Assembly (NCBI GenBank): GCA_963170125.1
Contig: CAUJFI010000110.1
Coordinates: 1 to 64,000, forward strand
DNA: 64,000 bases
Source: Deinococcota bacterium
GTDB taxonomy: Bacteria; Deinococcota; Deinococci; Deinococcales; Trueperaceae
Direction of reading: 5' to 3'
Shown here in pieces: positions 33,811 to 42,247 of the stretch. Made by a program: the position numbers and the translations under genes. Under the pieces are notes generated by a model. The model was not told the origin of the DNA and made no database searches. It saw only the letters and a program-made list of their open reading frames with translations. Every line of letters starts with the position of its first letter. Position 1 is the first letter of the stretch.

Positions 33811-33845
33811 CGTCCCTACCGCCTCATACCGAGGCGGTAGGGACG
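33811..33845 (-). promoter_or_regulatory. Intercistronic hairpin between the binding-protein and DppB genes
   Basis: CGTCCCTACCGCCTC (33811-33825) pairs perfectly over 15 bp with 33831-33845 around a five-base loop. There is no U-run, so it is more likely an RNA-stabilising or partial-terminator element that raises binding-protein over permease expression than a full terminator. That role is inference. Confidence 0.55.
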
Positions 33846-33866
33846 GTAAGGACGGAGCTTGGCGCC

Positions 33867-35435
33867 TCAGTTCGCGAGACGGATGGGGTAGAAGAACGTT
33901 GCGAACGGGTAGTTGATGTTGTACTCGAAGCCGCTGAGGTAGGTCGGGATGGCGTACCAAGCGCCGGCATCGAGGAAGTACAGGCCGGCGGCGTCGTCGA
34001 CCAGGAGGGTCATGGCGTCGACGTAGAGCGCCTGCGCCGTGGCGCGGTCGGTGCCGGTCAGCTCGATGGCGCGGTCGACGAGGTCGTCGAAGACCGAGTT
34101 GCGCCAGTAGCTGAGGTTGAAGAACGGCACGTCGCTGCTGTGGAACATCGACCACAGGTTGTCGGAGCCGGCGTCTGAGTAGGTCGGCCAGTACAGGAGG
34201 AGGAAGATGTCCTGCGCCTCGACCGGGTCGGCCTTGGCGATCGCCCACTGTTGGTTGAAGAGGAGGGGCTCGATCTCGACCTGGATGCCGATCTCGCCTA
34301 GCGCGTCGGCGAGGACGGGGGCGAAGGCGCGTTCGATGGCGTTCTCGGCCGCGTAGGTCAGGCGGAGCGTGAAGCCGCCGCCCTCATGGCCGGCCTCGGC
34401 CAAGAGCTGCCTGGCCTTGTCGAGGTCCTGGTGGTACTGCGGGACCTCCTCCGACCATGGGTAGATGCCCTGCGGTACAGGCCCGCGGCCTTGCGTTCCC
34501 AGGCCCTCGGCGCCGACCGCGATGATGTCGTCGTACGGGACGGCGTAGGAGATGGCCTGGCGCACGCGCACGTCGTCGAGGGGCGCGCGGACGGTGTTGA
34601 GGAACCCGACGTAGTTGAAGGGGGTCACGACCGTCTGCACCGCGTAGCGGGCGTCGGCCGAGATGCTGGCGTACGAGGTCGGAGGCAGGCTGAGGGCGAG
34701 GTCGACCTCGCCTGCGAGCAGCATCTGCTCCTGGAGGACCTGGTCGGAGACTATGCTCACGACGACGTTCTGGAAGTGACCGGGCTCGGCCCAGCCGCCC
34801 CAGTAGTCGGCGAAGGCGCTCAACACGACCTCGGCGTCAGGCTGGTACTCCGCGAGCGTGTACGGTCCGGTGCCGGCGGCTATGCCCGCCTCGAAGTAGC
34901 CCTCGTCCGCCTCGGCGGCGTCGAGCGCCGCTGGGCTGACGATCCAGGCGCCGTAGAGGGAGGCGGCGATGAGGTCGAGCGGAGCCGGGTAGGCGAGGTC
35001 GAAGCGCACCGTCATGGCGTCGACGGCGACCACGTCGGAGACGGGTGCCCAGATGAACGCCGCGCCGCCGATGGCCCGGTGGCGGTCGATCGAGCGCACC
35101 ACGGCGTCGGCATCGAGTGACTCGCCGTCGTGGAACTTGACGCCCTCGCGCAGGTGGAAGGTCCAGGCCAAACCGTCGGCGGACGTCTCCCACGAGGTGG
35201 CGAGGGCCGGCGTGAACTTCTCGGTGGAGCCGGCGGCGTTGGCCCACAGGAGCGGCTCGTAGATGTTGGCCAGGTAGACGGCCTCGGTCGAGAACGACAG
35301 GCTCGGGTCCCAGGTCGTGACGCTGGCAGTGCTGGCCACCCTCAGGGCGGTCGTCGACTGTGCCGACACGACCCCGAGAAGCGCCAGCGCCAGGGCGAGC
35401 GTTGCGAAGCGAACGAACGACGGTGCTTTCGTCAT
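33867..35435 (-). CDS. ABC transporter substrate-binding protein, family 5 (peptide/oligopeptide type)
   Basis: 522 residues. The signal peptide (FATLALALALLGVVSAQ) is followed by STTALRVASTASVTTWDPSLSF, TEKFTPALATSWETSADGLAWTFHLREGVKFHDG (a family-5 signature), FLNTVRAPLDDVRVRQAISYAV and a C-terminal TYLSGFEYNINYPF. It binds peptides or related amides outside the membrane. The start at 35435 is set by AGGAGG about six bases upstream. Divergent from the giant BTAD regulator. Confidence 0.9.
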   Translation of the reverse strand: MTKAPSFVRFATLALALALLGVVSAQSTTALRVASTASVTTWDPSLSFSTEAVYLANIYEPLLWANAAGSTEKFTPALATSWETSADGLAWTFHLREGVKFHDGESLDADAVVRSIDRHRAIGGAAFIWAPVSDVVAVDAMTVRFDLAYPAPLDLIAASLYGAWIVSPAALDAAEADEGYFEAGIAAGTGPYTLAEYQPDAEVVLSAFADYWGGWAEPGHFQNVVVSIVSDQVLQEQMLLAGEVDLALSLPPTSYASISADARYAVQTVVTPFNYVGFLNTVRAPLDDVRVRQAISYAVPYDDIIAVGAEGLGTQGRGPVPQGIYPWSEEVPQYHQDLDKARQLLAEAGHEGGGFTLRLTYAAENAIERAFAPVLADALGEIGIQVEIEPLLFNQQWAIAKADPVEAQDIFLLLYWPTYSDAGSDNLWSMFHSSDVPFFNLSYWRNSVFDDLVDRAIELTGTDRATAQALYVDAMTLLVDDAAGLYFLDAGAWYAIPTYLSGFEYNINYPFATFFYPIRLAN

Positions 35436-35568
35436 CTTTTCCCTCCTACGTCCCGCTACGTGACCGGTCGGCCGGGCGGGACTCGCTATCACGGTTCTTT
35501 AGGCGAGTCTACGTTCCGCCGTTGGCAGAACGTTGGCAGGCCGCCCGAGGTCGCCGAGGGCCAATTGG

Positions 35569-35574
35569 TACAGT
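35569..35574 (+). promoter_or_regulatory. Leaderless-type -10 box of the MalT/BTAD regulator
   Basis: TACAGT is followed by six bases and then GTG 35581. No ribosome binding site is visible, which is why 35581 is chosen over the earlier in-frame ATG at 35533. Confidence 0.45.
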
Positions 35575-35580
35575 CCTGAC

Positions 35581-38500
35581 GTGGTGCTCTACACGAAGTT
35601 CGTGGTGCCACGCTACACGGAGGCGCGCGTGCCGCGGCCGAGGCTGTCCGGGGCGGTGGCCAGACAGGCACGTCAGGCGGCTGCCATGATCGTCGCTCCG
35701 CCCGGCTACGGCAAGACCGTTCTGCTCGCCGAGGTCGCGGAGACGCTTGCGCGGCCGCTCCTATGGCTGCAGCTGGACGAGGGCGACAACGACCCGGTGG
35801 CGTTCGTCGGGGCGCTGGCCGAAGGCGCGCGGCGTAGCTTCCCGGCTATGGCGGAGCGCTTGGCGGCGCTCGATCTGAGCGACCCCGGTGGTCAGGAGGG
35901 CCGCCTCCTGGCCGTCGTCGCCAACGCGTTCGCCGACACCTTGCTCGACGACTGGACCCTGGTCGTAGACGACCTACACCTGGTCGCCAACCCGCGGGTG
36001 CTTGCGTTGGTGGCCCGCCTCGTGGAGTTCCCACCCCCCGGAGTGGCCCTGCTCGTGGCCTCGCGCACGCGTCCGGCGCTGCCCCTCAACCGTTGGTTGG
36101 CCCGCGGCGTCGTAAAGCTGGTCGACGTCGACGACTTGCGCTTCACGCAAGCGGAGGCGGACGCCTGGCTCCGGCGCGACCTGCCCGGACTCGACACCCG
36201 GGTCGTCGCCCGTCTGGTGGAGCGCACCGAAGGGTGGGGCGCCGGGCTCTACCTGGCGAGCGGCCTCCTCTCCGGCGGGACGGACGCCACCGCTCTGGCC
36301 GATCGGCTGAGCGGCTCCAACCCCGCCGTGGGCGGTTACCTCATGGACGAGGTGTTCGAGCGGCAGAGCCCCGACCTGCGCCGCTTCCTCGTCTCCAGCG
36401 CCGTCCTGCCGCAGTTCGACGCCGGCTCGTGCGCGCGCATGCTCGCGCTCACCGCTGCCGAGTGCGAGAGGCGCATCGAGCACCTGACGCGCGAGCAGAC
36501 GTTCCTCCAGCCACTCGACGCCGAGGGGCGGTGGTACCGCTATCACCCACTCTTCCGGGAGTTCCTTCTCGAGCGCCTCGTGCGGCACGACGGCGACCTC
36601 GCAGCGCGGCTGCGCCTGGCGGCCGGTGGCGCAGCGGAAGTGGAGGGTGACCTCGCGTCGGCGGTCGGCTTCTACCTGGACGCCGGCGCGCGTACGGAGG
36701 CGGCGAGGCTCCTCGAGGAGCGCGGCACGGCGATGCTCGCGCAGGGGCGCGGCGAGGCGTTGCACCGGTGGCTGCTCCGATTGGGCGAGGAGGTCGACGC
36801 CTCCTCGGAGTTGCGCCTGCTGTTGGGACGCGTGCTCAGGCGGCGCGGCAAGCTGCACGAGGCGAGCGCGGTGCTGAGGCGCGTGGGGGAGACGCGCGCC
36901 GCGCCCGCCGCCGGTGCGGCGCTGACGGAGCTGGCTGTCATCGCGCGCTCCCAAGGCGACTACCGCCGCGGGGCCGAGTGGGCGCGGCAGGCCGTGGCGG
37001 CGGCCGGTGACGTCGCGCCGGCGGCGGCGGGGGCACGCGCGGTGGCGTTGATGGAGCTCGCGCGCTGCCGGTGCCACGTCGAGGGGATGCTCGTCGGGCG
37101 CCAAGTGGCCGAGGAGGCCGTCGAGGAGCTCGCGTCGGCCCCGCAACCGGGCGGCGACGGGCGGCTCAGGGCGTCGATGCTCGGCTCCCTCGGGCAGATC
37201 TGCTGGTGGCAGGGCGACGTTGCTGCCGCGGTCGGGTACCTGGAGGAGGCGTTGGCCGACCTCGACGACGCCGGCGGTATGCGCGCGGCCGACGGCCTGC
37301 GCGCCGCGGAGGTGCGCCTCGCCCTTGCCAGCCCGACCCTCTACACGCACGACCACCGGGAGGCGCGGCGCCACGCCGAGCAGGCGCTCGCCACGTTCCA
37401 ACGGCACGAGGCCAAGGAGCGCATCCCCGCCGCATACGCGGTGCTTGGCAACGTGTACACGCGGGCCGGGGAGCTGGACCGCGCCGAGGCGCTCTTGCGC
37501 TCGGCCATCGCGTTGGCCGACGAGATCGACGGTGCCAGCTACGACCGCGTCATGGCCGCCGGCTACCTGGCGCACGTGCTGGAACTCCAGGGTCGCCTGG
37601 CCGAGTCCGCCCAGGTGGCGAGCGAGGCGCTGTGGGCGTTCGACGGCGGGCCCGTCGGTTACGAGGTCTACGTCTGCCGCAGCGTGCTGGCCGACACGCA
37701 CCTGAGCGCGGGACGGCTCGACGAGGCGCAGCGCATCTACGCCGAGCTCGTCGAGATCGGCGAGGAGCGGCAGTACCGCATCCCGCTTGCGCTCGTGTAC
37801 TTCGGCCTCGCCTACATCGCGCTCGAGCGGGGCGAGGCTGGGGGCGTCGAGTTGGCGGAGCGGGCGTTCGACATGCTGGCCCCGAGCCATGCCTGGCGCC
37901 TGGTGGTCGACCAGGGCCAGCGCGCGGAGCGGGTGCTGGCGGCGGTGCGGCCCGTGCGACCGGCCGACCCGTTCGTCCAGCGGGTGACGGCCGCGCTCGG
38001 GCGGCGGCGTGTCGAGGACGGCCCCGGCACGGCGCACGCGGGGGGCGGTGAGACCGGCCATGCCGACGTGGAGGTCCGGTTGCTCGGCGAGTTGCGCGTG
38101 CTCGTCAACGGCGAGGCCTTGCCGGCCAGGGCCTTCACGTCGAGCAAGGCGCGCGACCTCCTCGCGTACCTGGTGGCGCGCAGGGACGAGACGGTCACCC
38201 TGGAGGGGGCGCTGGCCGACCTTTGGCCCGACGAGCCGACCAGGGCGAAGACCGCGCTGCATACCGCCCTCTACCGCCTGAGGAAGGCGCTCCAGCGCGG
38301 GCCGGACGACACGACGCGCTTCGTGCTCGTCGAGGTGGGGCGCTACCGTCTCGACACGGCGCGCTTCGACGTCGATGTCGACCGCTTCGAGAGTCTCACC
38401 TCCCAGGCGCGCGAGGCACCGGTGGCGCGGCAGGTCGAACTGCTCAGGCAGGCCGTCGCCATGGTGCGTGGCGAGGTGATGGCCGGCCTCGACTACGCGT

Positions 38501-38805
38501 GGGCCGCTCCCCTGCGCATGCGCCTCACCGAGTCGGTCGCCAACGCTCTGCATAGGCTCGGCGAGCTCCTCCTCGCTACGGAGCAGGCGCAGGAAGCGCG
38601 CGACGTCGCATTGCGCTACGCGCAGTTCGACCCGTTCGACGAGCGCGCCTACCTGCTCTCGATGCGCGCGCAGAAGGCGCTCGGCGACCTCGTCGGCGTC
38701 GAGCAGACCTACCGGCGGTTGGTCGAGCTCCTCAAGTCGGAGCTCGGGGTGCAGCCGACCGCCGAGACGGAGCGCCAGTACCGAGACCTGCTGGAGCGGC
38801 CGTAG
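35581..38805 (+). CDS. MalT-like ATPase regulator with C-terminal winged-helix and BTAD domains
   Basis: About 1074 residues. N-terminal MalT-type STAND ATPase with LYTKFVVPRYTEARVPRPRL, Walker A APPGYGKTVLL (near residue 40) and Walker B WTLVVDDLHLV; a winged-helix relay with YRYHPLFREFLLERL; a long TPR-rich middle (about 350-830); then an OmpR-type winged helix (VRLLGELRVLVNGEALP.., LHTALYRLRKAL) and a BTAD all-helical domain. Most SARP regulators have the order DNA-binding-BTAD-ATPase; here the output domains are at the C-terminus. It may control the divergent peptide-import operon. Ligand unknown. Confidence 0.85.
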   Translation: MVLYTKFVVPRYTEARVPRPRLSGAVARQARQAAAMIVAPPGYGKTVLLAEVAETLARPLLWLQLDEGDNDPVAFVGALAEGARRSFPAMAERLAALDLSDPGGQEGRLLAVVANAFADTLLDDWTLVVDDLHLVANPRVLALVARLVEFPPPGVALLVASRTRPALPLNRWLARGVVKLVDVDDLRFTQAEADAWLRRDLPGLDTRVVARLVERTEGWGAGLYLASGLLSGGTDATALADRLSGSNPAVGGYLMDEVFERQSPDLRRFLVSSAVLPQFDAGSCARMLALTAAECERRIEHLTREQTFLQPLDAEGRWYRYHPLFREFLLERLVRHDGDLAARLRLAAGGAAEVEGDLASAVGFYLDAGARTEAARLLEERGTAMLAQGRGEALHRWLLRLGEEVDASSELRLLLGRVLRRRGKLHEASAVLRRVGETRAAPAAGAALTELAVIARSQGDYRRGAEWARQAVAAAGDVAPAAAGARAVALMELARCRCHVEGMLVGRQVAEEAVEELASAPQPGGDGRLRASMLGSLGQICWWQGDVAAAVGYLEEALADLDDAGGMRAADGLRAAEVRLALASPTLYTHDHREARRHAEQALATFQRHEAKERIPAAYAVLGNVYTRAGELDRAEALLRSAIALADEIDGASYDRVMAAGYLAHVLELQGRLAESAQVASEALWAFDGGPVGYEVYVCRSVLADTHLSAGRLDEAQRIYAELVEIGEERQYRIPLALVYFGLAYIALERGEAGGVELAERAFDMLAPSHAWRLVVDQGQRAERVLAAVRPVRPADPFVQRVTAALGRRRVEDGPGTAHAGGGETGHADVEVRLLGELRVLVNGEALPARAFTSSKARDLLAYLVARRDETVTLEGALADLWPDEPTRAKTALHTALYRLRKALQRGPDDTTRFVLVEVGRYRLDTARFDVDVDRFESLTSQAREAPVARQVELLRQAVAMVRGEVMAGLDYAWAAPLRMRLTESVANALHRLGELLLATEQAQEARDVALRYAQFDPFDERAYLLSMRAQKALGDLVGVEQTYRRLVELLKSELGVQPTAETERQYRDLLERP

Positions 38806-38890
38806 TTCCAGGCCGGCGTCTAGCCCCCGTGTAGGTCCGTCGCCGCATACCGACCTCGCGCTCGAGGCGGCCTTGGAGGCGTATAAATAG

Positions 38891-38906
38891 TTGCTTTGCA
38901 AAGCAA
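38891..38906. promoter_or_regulatory. Perfect palindromic MarR operator
   Basis: TTGCTTTGCAAAGCAA is a perfect 16-bp palindrome just before the MarR-family gene and just after an AT-rich TATAAATAG stretch. Its TTGC..GCAA arms are typical of MarR-type sites, and its location suggests autorepression of the marR-mhqO-mhqD operon. Confidence 0.75.
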
Positions 38907-38962
38907 TTTGTTATAGAGTTTGCGGCGTGGCGAGCGAACGGCGCGCCATGGGAGGAGAGAAG

Positions 38963-39409
38963 GTGGCCAAGCTCTCGAACACGGAGCTCCGCGCCTGGCG
39001 CGGCTTCCTGCACACGCACGACGACCTCTGGAAGGCGTTGGACGCCCGGTTGGCGAGCGCCTTCGACCTGAGCATCCCCGGCTACGAGCTCTTGCTAGCG
39101 CTGGAGGAGGCGGGCGGTGGCGGTGTGCGGATGGCCGAGCTCGCCAAGCGCCTGCGCTTCTCGGCCGGCGGCCTCACGCGGCTGGTCGACAAGCTCCAGG
39201 ACGCGGGTCTCACGGAGCGCCGCAAGTGCGAGGTGGATGGCCGCGGCTTCTACGTCCATCTGACACTCGCCGGACGGCGCCACCTGAGGCGCGTGCACGT
39301 CAAGCACCTGGAGGCCGTCCGCGCCCTCTTCCTCGACAAGCTCACGCCGGGCGAGCAGGCCGCCCTGGCGGAGATCTGGGACAAGTTACTGACGACGCGA
39401 GGAGCGTGA
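38963..39409 (+). CDS. MarR-family transcriptional regulator
   Basis: 148 residues with the winged helix typical of the family: [73 protein letters not shown]. Length is normal for MarR. GTG 38963 is chosen because GGAGGAGA ends a few bases upstream; ATG 38948 and GTG 38927 are in-frame alternatives without a site. By context it resembles MhqR, the repressor of quinone-detoxification genes. It is followed four bases later by the dioxygenase gene and preceded by a palindromic operator. Confidence 0.88.
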   Translation: MAKLSNTELRAWRGFLHTHDDLWKALDARLASAFDLSIPGYELLLALEEAGGGGVRMAELAKRLRFSAGGLTRLVDKLQDAGLTERRKCEVDGRGFYVHLTLAGRRHLRRVHVKHLEAVRALFLDKLTPGEQAALAEIWDKLLTTRGA

Positions 39410-39413
39410 TCGG

Positions 39414-40379
39414 ATGAAGACGGACCTCGACCTGACCGGTATCCACCATCTCACGGCCATCTCGGCGAACATCCGCGAGAACAAGCGTTTCTACACGGAG
39501 GACCTGGGACTGCGGCTCGTCAAGCGCACGGTGAACCAGGACGACACGAGCGCCTACCACCTCTTCTACGCGGACGGCGCCGGGTCGCCAGGCACGGACC
39601 TGACCTTCTTCGACTGGCCGCTGACCCGCGAGCGCAGGGGCAACCGGAGCGTCACCCGCACCGCCCTGCGGGTGCGAGGCGAGGCAGACCTCGGTTACTG
39701 GACAGAGCGCTTCGACGACCTGGGCGTGCCGCACGGTCCGGTCACCGAGACCGACGGCCGCCTGCGGGTGGACTTCGAGGACCGGGAGGCCCAACGCCTG
39801 GCCCTCGTGACGGACGGCGGCCTTGGCGCCGCCCCGGTCGTCTGGGAGCGTGGCCCCGTGCCGGCCGAGCATCAGCTCCGCGGCCTCGGCCCCATCACCC
39901 TGACGGTGCCGGGCCTGGCCCCCACCGACGCCGTCCTGCGCGAGGTCTTGCGCATGCGCCCGGCACGCGAGTACCCCGATCCGGAGAGCCCGCGCCACAC
40001 GGTGCACGTCTACGAGATGGCGGCGGGCGGCCCGCACGCCGAGCTCCACGTGGCCGAGCGGCCGGACCTTGCCCTCGGCCGACAGGGCGCCGGCGGCGTG
40101 CACCACGTCGCCTTCCGGACGCCGACCGGCGCGGAGTACGGCGCATGGGCCGAACGGCTCGACGAGCTGGGCGTCCCCAACAGCGGTCCCGTGGACCGGT
40201 TCTGGTTCCGCAGCCTCTACTTCAGGGAGCCTGGTGGCGTGCTGTTCGAGATCGCGACGGACGGTCCGGGCTTCGCCGTCGACGAGGACCTGGCCACCCT
40301 CGGCGACAGGGTCGTCCTGGCGCCGTTCCTCGAACCGCGCCGGGACGAGATCGTCGCCCGCCTGAAGGCCCTCGACTGA
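39414..40379 (+). CDS. mhqO: Ring-cleaving dioxygenase of the glyoxalase fold (MhqO-like)
   Basis: 321 residues with two vicinal-oxygen-chelate modules. The first starts [36 protein letters not shown]; the second carries [11 protein letters not shown] and [16 protein letters not shown], giving His and Glu metal ligands. Homologues such as B. subtilis MhqO are hydroquinone-specific dioxygenases. The stop overlaps the hydrolase start by one base (TGATG). Confidence 0.88.
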   Translation: MKTDLDLTGIHHLTAISANIRENKRFYTEDLGLRLVKRTVNQDDTSAYHLFYADGAGSPGTDLTFFDWPLTRERRGNRSVTRTALRVRGEADLGYWTERFDDLGVPHGPVTETDGRLRVDFEDREAQRLALVTDGGLGAAPVVWERGPVPAEHQLRGLGPITLTVPGLAPTDAVLREVLRMRPAREYPDPESPRHTVHVYEMAAGGPHAELHVAERPDLALGRQGAGGVHHVAFRTPTGAEYGAWAERLDELGVPNSGPVDRFWFRSLYFREPGGVLFEIATDGPGFAVDEDLATLGDRVVLAPFLEPRRDEIVARLKALD

Positions 40380-41146
40380 TGGCCGCCTCGGACGACCGGC
40401 GCGTTGGGCGGCCGCTCGCGGGTCCCGGCACCGGGAGCTCCTCCGGAACCGGTGGCGCGGTGGACCGACTCGGCTGGGTCCACCGCTTCGCGCCGGGCGA
40501 AGGCTCCATGCCGGCCGGCGACCCGGGAGCGGCCGGTGGTCTCGCACCCACCGACGACCTCACCCTCCTGCTCCTGCACGGTACGGGCGGCGACGAGACC
40601 TCGCTCCTCGAGCTCGGCAGTGAGGTCGCCCCGGCGGCGAACCTGTTGAGCGTGCGCGGTCGGTCGCTCGAGGAGGGCGCTCCGCGGTTCTTCCGCCGCT
40701 TCAGCGCCACGCGCTACGACCAGGCGCACCTCGCCTCCGAAGCCGCCGCACTCGCCGACTTCGTCGGGGCGGCCGCCGACCGTTACGGCTTCGGGCGCGG
40801 CGGGCTCGTCGCGTTGGGCTACTCGAACGGGGCGAACATCGCCATCGGGGCCTTGACCTTGCGGCCCGGCGCGTTGGCCGGGGCGATCCTCTTCAGGCCC
40901 GTCATGCCCTTCGAGTCGCCGCCGTCGGCCGACCTGGCCGGCGTGCCCGTGCTCGTGACGCGCGGACGGCGCGATCCGTACGGGCCGGGCTCCGAGCCGG
41001 TCGCGCCCTACCTGCGGAGCTTAGGTGCCGCCGTCGTCGAGGAGGTCATCGAAGCCGGCCACGAACTCACGCGCCGCGACCTGGAGGCCGCGACGGCGTG
41101 GCTGGGCGCGGCGCCGTGGCGTGGCGGCGAACCGGCGGGTACTTAG
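40379..41146 (+). CDS. mhqD: Carboxylesterase/phospholipase-family hydrolase (MhqD-like)
   Basis: 255 residues with alpha/beta-hydrolase features: LLLLHGTGGDETSLLELG (oxyanion side), nucleophile elbow LVALGYSNGANIAIG (Ser), VLVTRGRRDPYGPG (Asp) and EAGHELTRRD (His). An N-terminal Gly/Ser-rich stretch of about 30 residues is extra. In the MhqR regulon an esterase of this type acts with the dioxygenase. Start ATG overlaps the dioxygenase stop. Confidence 0.85.
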   Translation: MAASDDRRVGRPLAGPGTGSSSGTGGAVDRLGWVHRFAPGEGSMPAGDPGAAGGLAPTDDLTLLLLHGTGGDETSLLELGSEVAPAANLLSVRGRSLEEGAPRFFRRFSATRYDQAHLASEAAALADFVGAAADRYGFGRGGLVALGYSNGANIAIGALTLRPGALAGAILFRPVMPFESPPSADLAGVPVLVTRGRRDPYGPGSEPVAPYLRSLGAAVVEEVIEAGHELTRRDLEAATAWLGAAPWRGGEPAGT

Positions 41147-41289
41147 CGGCGGGTCGCAGACGGGTCGGGGAGCGGCCGCCCTCTAGTTGCCGTGTCGCCC
41201 CGTCGATGGTCCGGCGCGCGACCTTGCTACAGTCGGGTCGGTTCGCCAGCCAGCGCGCACGTTGCGGCGGCGAAGAGGAAAGGAACTAC

Positions 41290-42054
41290 ATGTGGCCATT
41301 CGGTAAGAACGCTCAAGGTCGGCTCGAGGACGCACTCAAGGATCAGGAGCTCACCGCCAAGCTTGGCCTGAAGGTGAGCGTCAAGGACAAGGTCGCCTCC
41401 ATCTCCGGTCAGGTCCCGAACGAGCGGTACAAGAACCTCCTCAAGGCCCTCGCCACCGGCATCAACGGCATCGAGGACGTCGACCTGAGCGGAATAACGG
41501 TGACGGAGGAGGCCCAAGGGGCGGGCGACCAGGCGCAGTCGGGCGCGGTGGCGTCCACCGGCACCATGGCGTCGCCCGTCCCGGGCGGCTCCGCCGGCGT
41601 GGCGCAGCCCGCGGCCGACCCGAGCGCGTTGGCCAAGGCCGCTCTGGCCGGCATCAAGCAGGAGCCCGGCCTGCAGAACAACCCTCTCGACGTCCTCCAG
41701 AAGGGCAGCACCGTCGTGCTGCGCGGCGCGGTCGACGATCAGGGCGAGTTCGACAAGGCGCGCGCCATCGCCCTCGCGGTCCCCGGCGTGACGGGCGTCG
41801 ACGTCTCCGGTCTGCAGGTGATCGCGAACGCTTCTGCGCTCAACGTCACGGACAAGGACGGCGACATCGTCTACACCGTGAAGTCGGGCGACACGCTCTC
41901 GCATATCGCCCTCAAGTACTACGGGAGCGCCGGTCGTACGAGCTACATGAAGATCGCGGAGGCCAACGGCATCGCGGACCCCAACAAGATCCGCGTCGGT
42001 CAGGTCCTCAAGATCCCCGGCACCACGCAAGGCCCGGACCAGGTCCTCGCCTAG
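41290..42054 (+). CDS. BON and LysM domain protein (YgaU/Kbp-like)
   Basis: 254 residues. Two BON-like segments (about 5-65: LKVSVKDKVASISGQVPNERYKN; about 120-175: GSTVVLRGAVDDQGEFDKARAIA) are separated by an Ala/Gly/Pro-rich linker. A C-terminal LysM domain (VYTVKSGDTLSHIALKYYGS.., ANGIADPNKIRVGQVLKIP) would bind peptidoglycan or act as a K+-binding module as in Kbp. No signal peptide. AGGAAAGGA lies just upstream of the ATG at 41290. Confidence 0.85.
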   Translation: MWPFGKNAQGRLEDALKDQELTAKLGLKVSVKDKVASISGQVPNERYKNLLKALATGINGIEDVDLSGITVTEEAQGAGDQAQSGAVASTGTMASPVPGGSAGVAQPAADPSALAKAALAGIKQEPGLQNNPLDVLQKGSTVVLRGAVDDQGEFDKARAIALAVPGVTGVDVSGLQVIANASALNVTDKDGDIVYTVKSGDTLSHIALKYYGSAGRTSYMKIAEANGIADPNKIRVGQVLKIPGTTQGPDQVLA

Positions 42055-42143
42055 GGGAAGCCCGACGGCCAGCATCGGCAGCCGGCTGCTGCGCCCCGGA
42101 TAGCCTCGGGGAGGGCCCACGCCCTTCCCGAACGCAAGAGTAG

Positions 42144-42169
42144 AGGCGCCCGTGATACGACGGGCGCCT
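42144..42169. terminator. Hairpin between the LysM and GlmM genes
   Basis: AGGCGCCCG pairs with CGGGCGCCT around an eight-base loop. There is no clear T-run on either side, so its strand and strength as a terminator for the two convergent genes are uncertain. Confidence 0.4.
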
Positions 42170-42245
42170 GGTCGGCAACGAAGTGGTAGCGCGGCCAGCC
42201 GTTGTGCGTGAGCTGGAGGGTGCCGTCGGCGCGTGCCTTGGGCCT
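42168..42245 (-). pseudogene. Remnant of a secreted-repeat (Lipoprotein_15-type) coding sequence
   Basis: The reverse frame reads about 26 residues with ADGTLQLTHNGWPRYHFVAD. This resembles the repeat of the 'secreted repeat of unknown function' family (consensus near G..Q.TYNGWPLY.F.GD). No start, signal sequence or second repeat is present, and the fragment begins just after the glmM stop, so it looks like a decayed leftover rather than a gene. Confidence 0.4.
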
Positions 42246-42247
42246 AC

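Noticed and set aside
35974-38901. 975-residue reverse frame opposite the MalT/BTAD gene
   Set aside because: It is a shadow of the high-GC coding strand: no recognisable domains, and the plus-strand protein has full domain structure.
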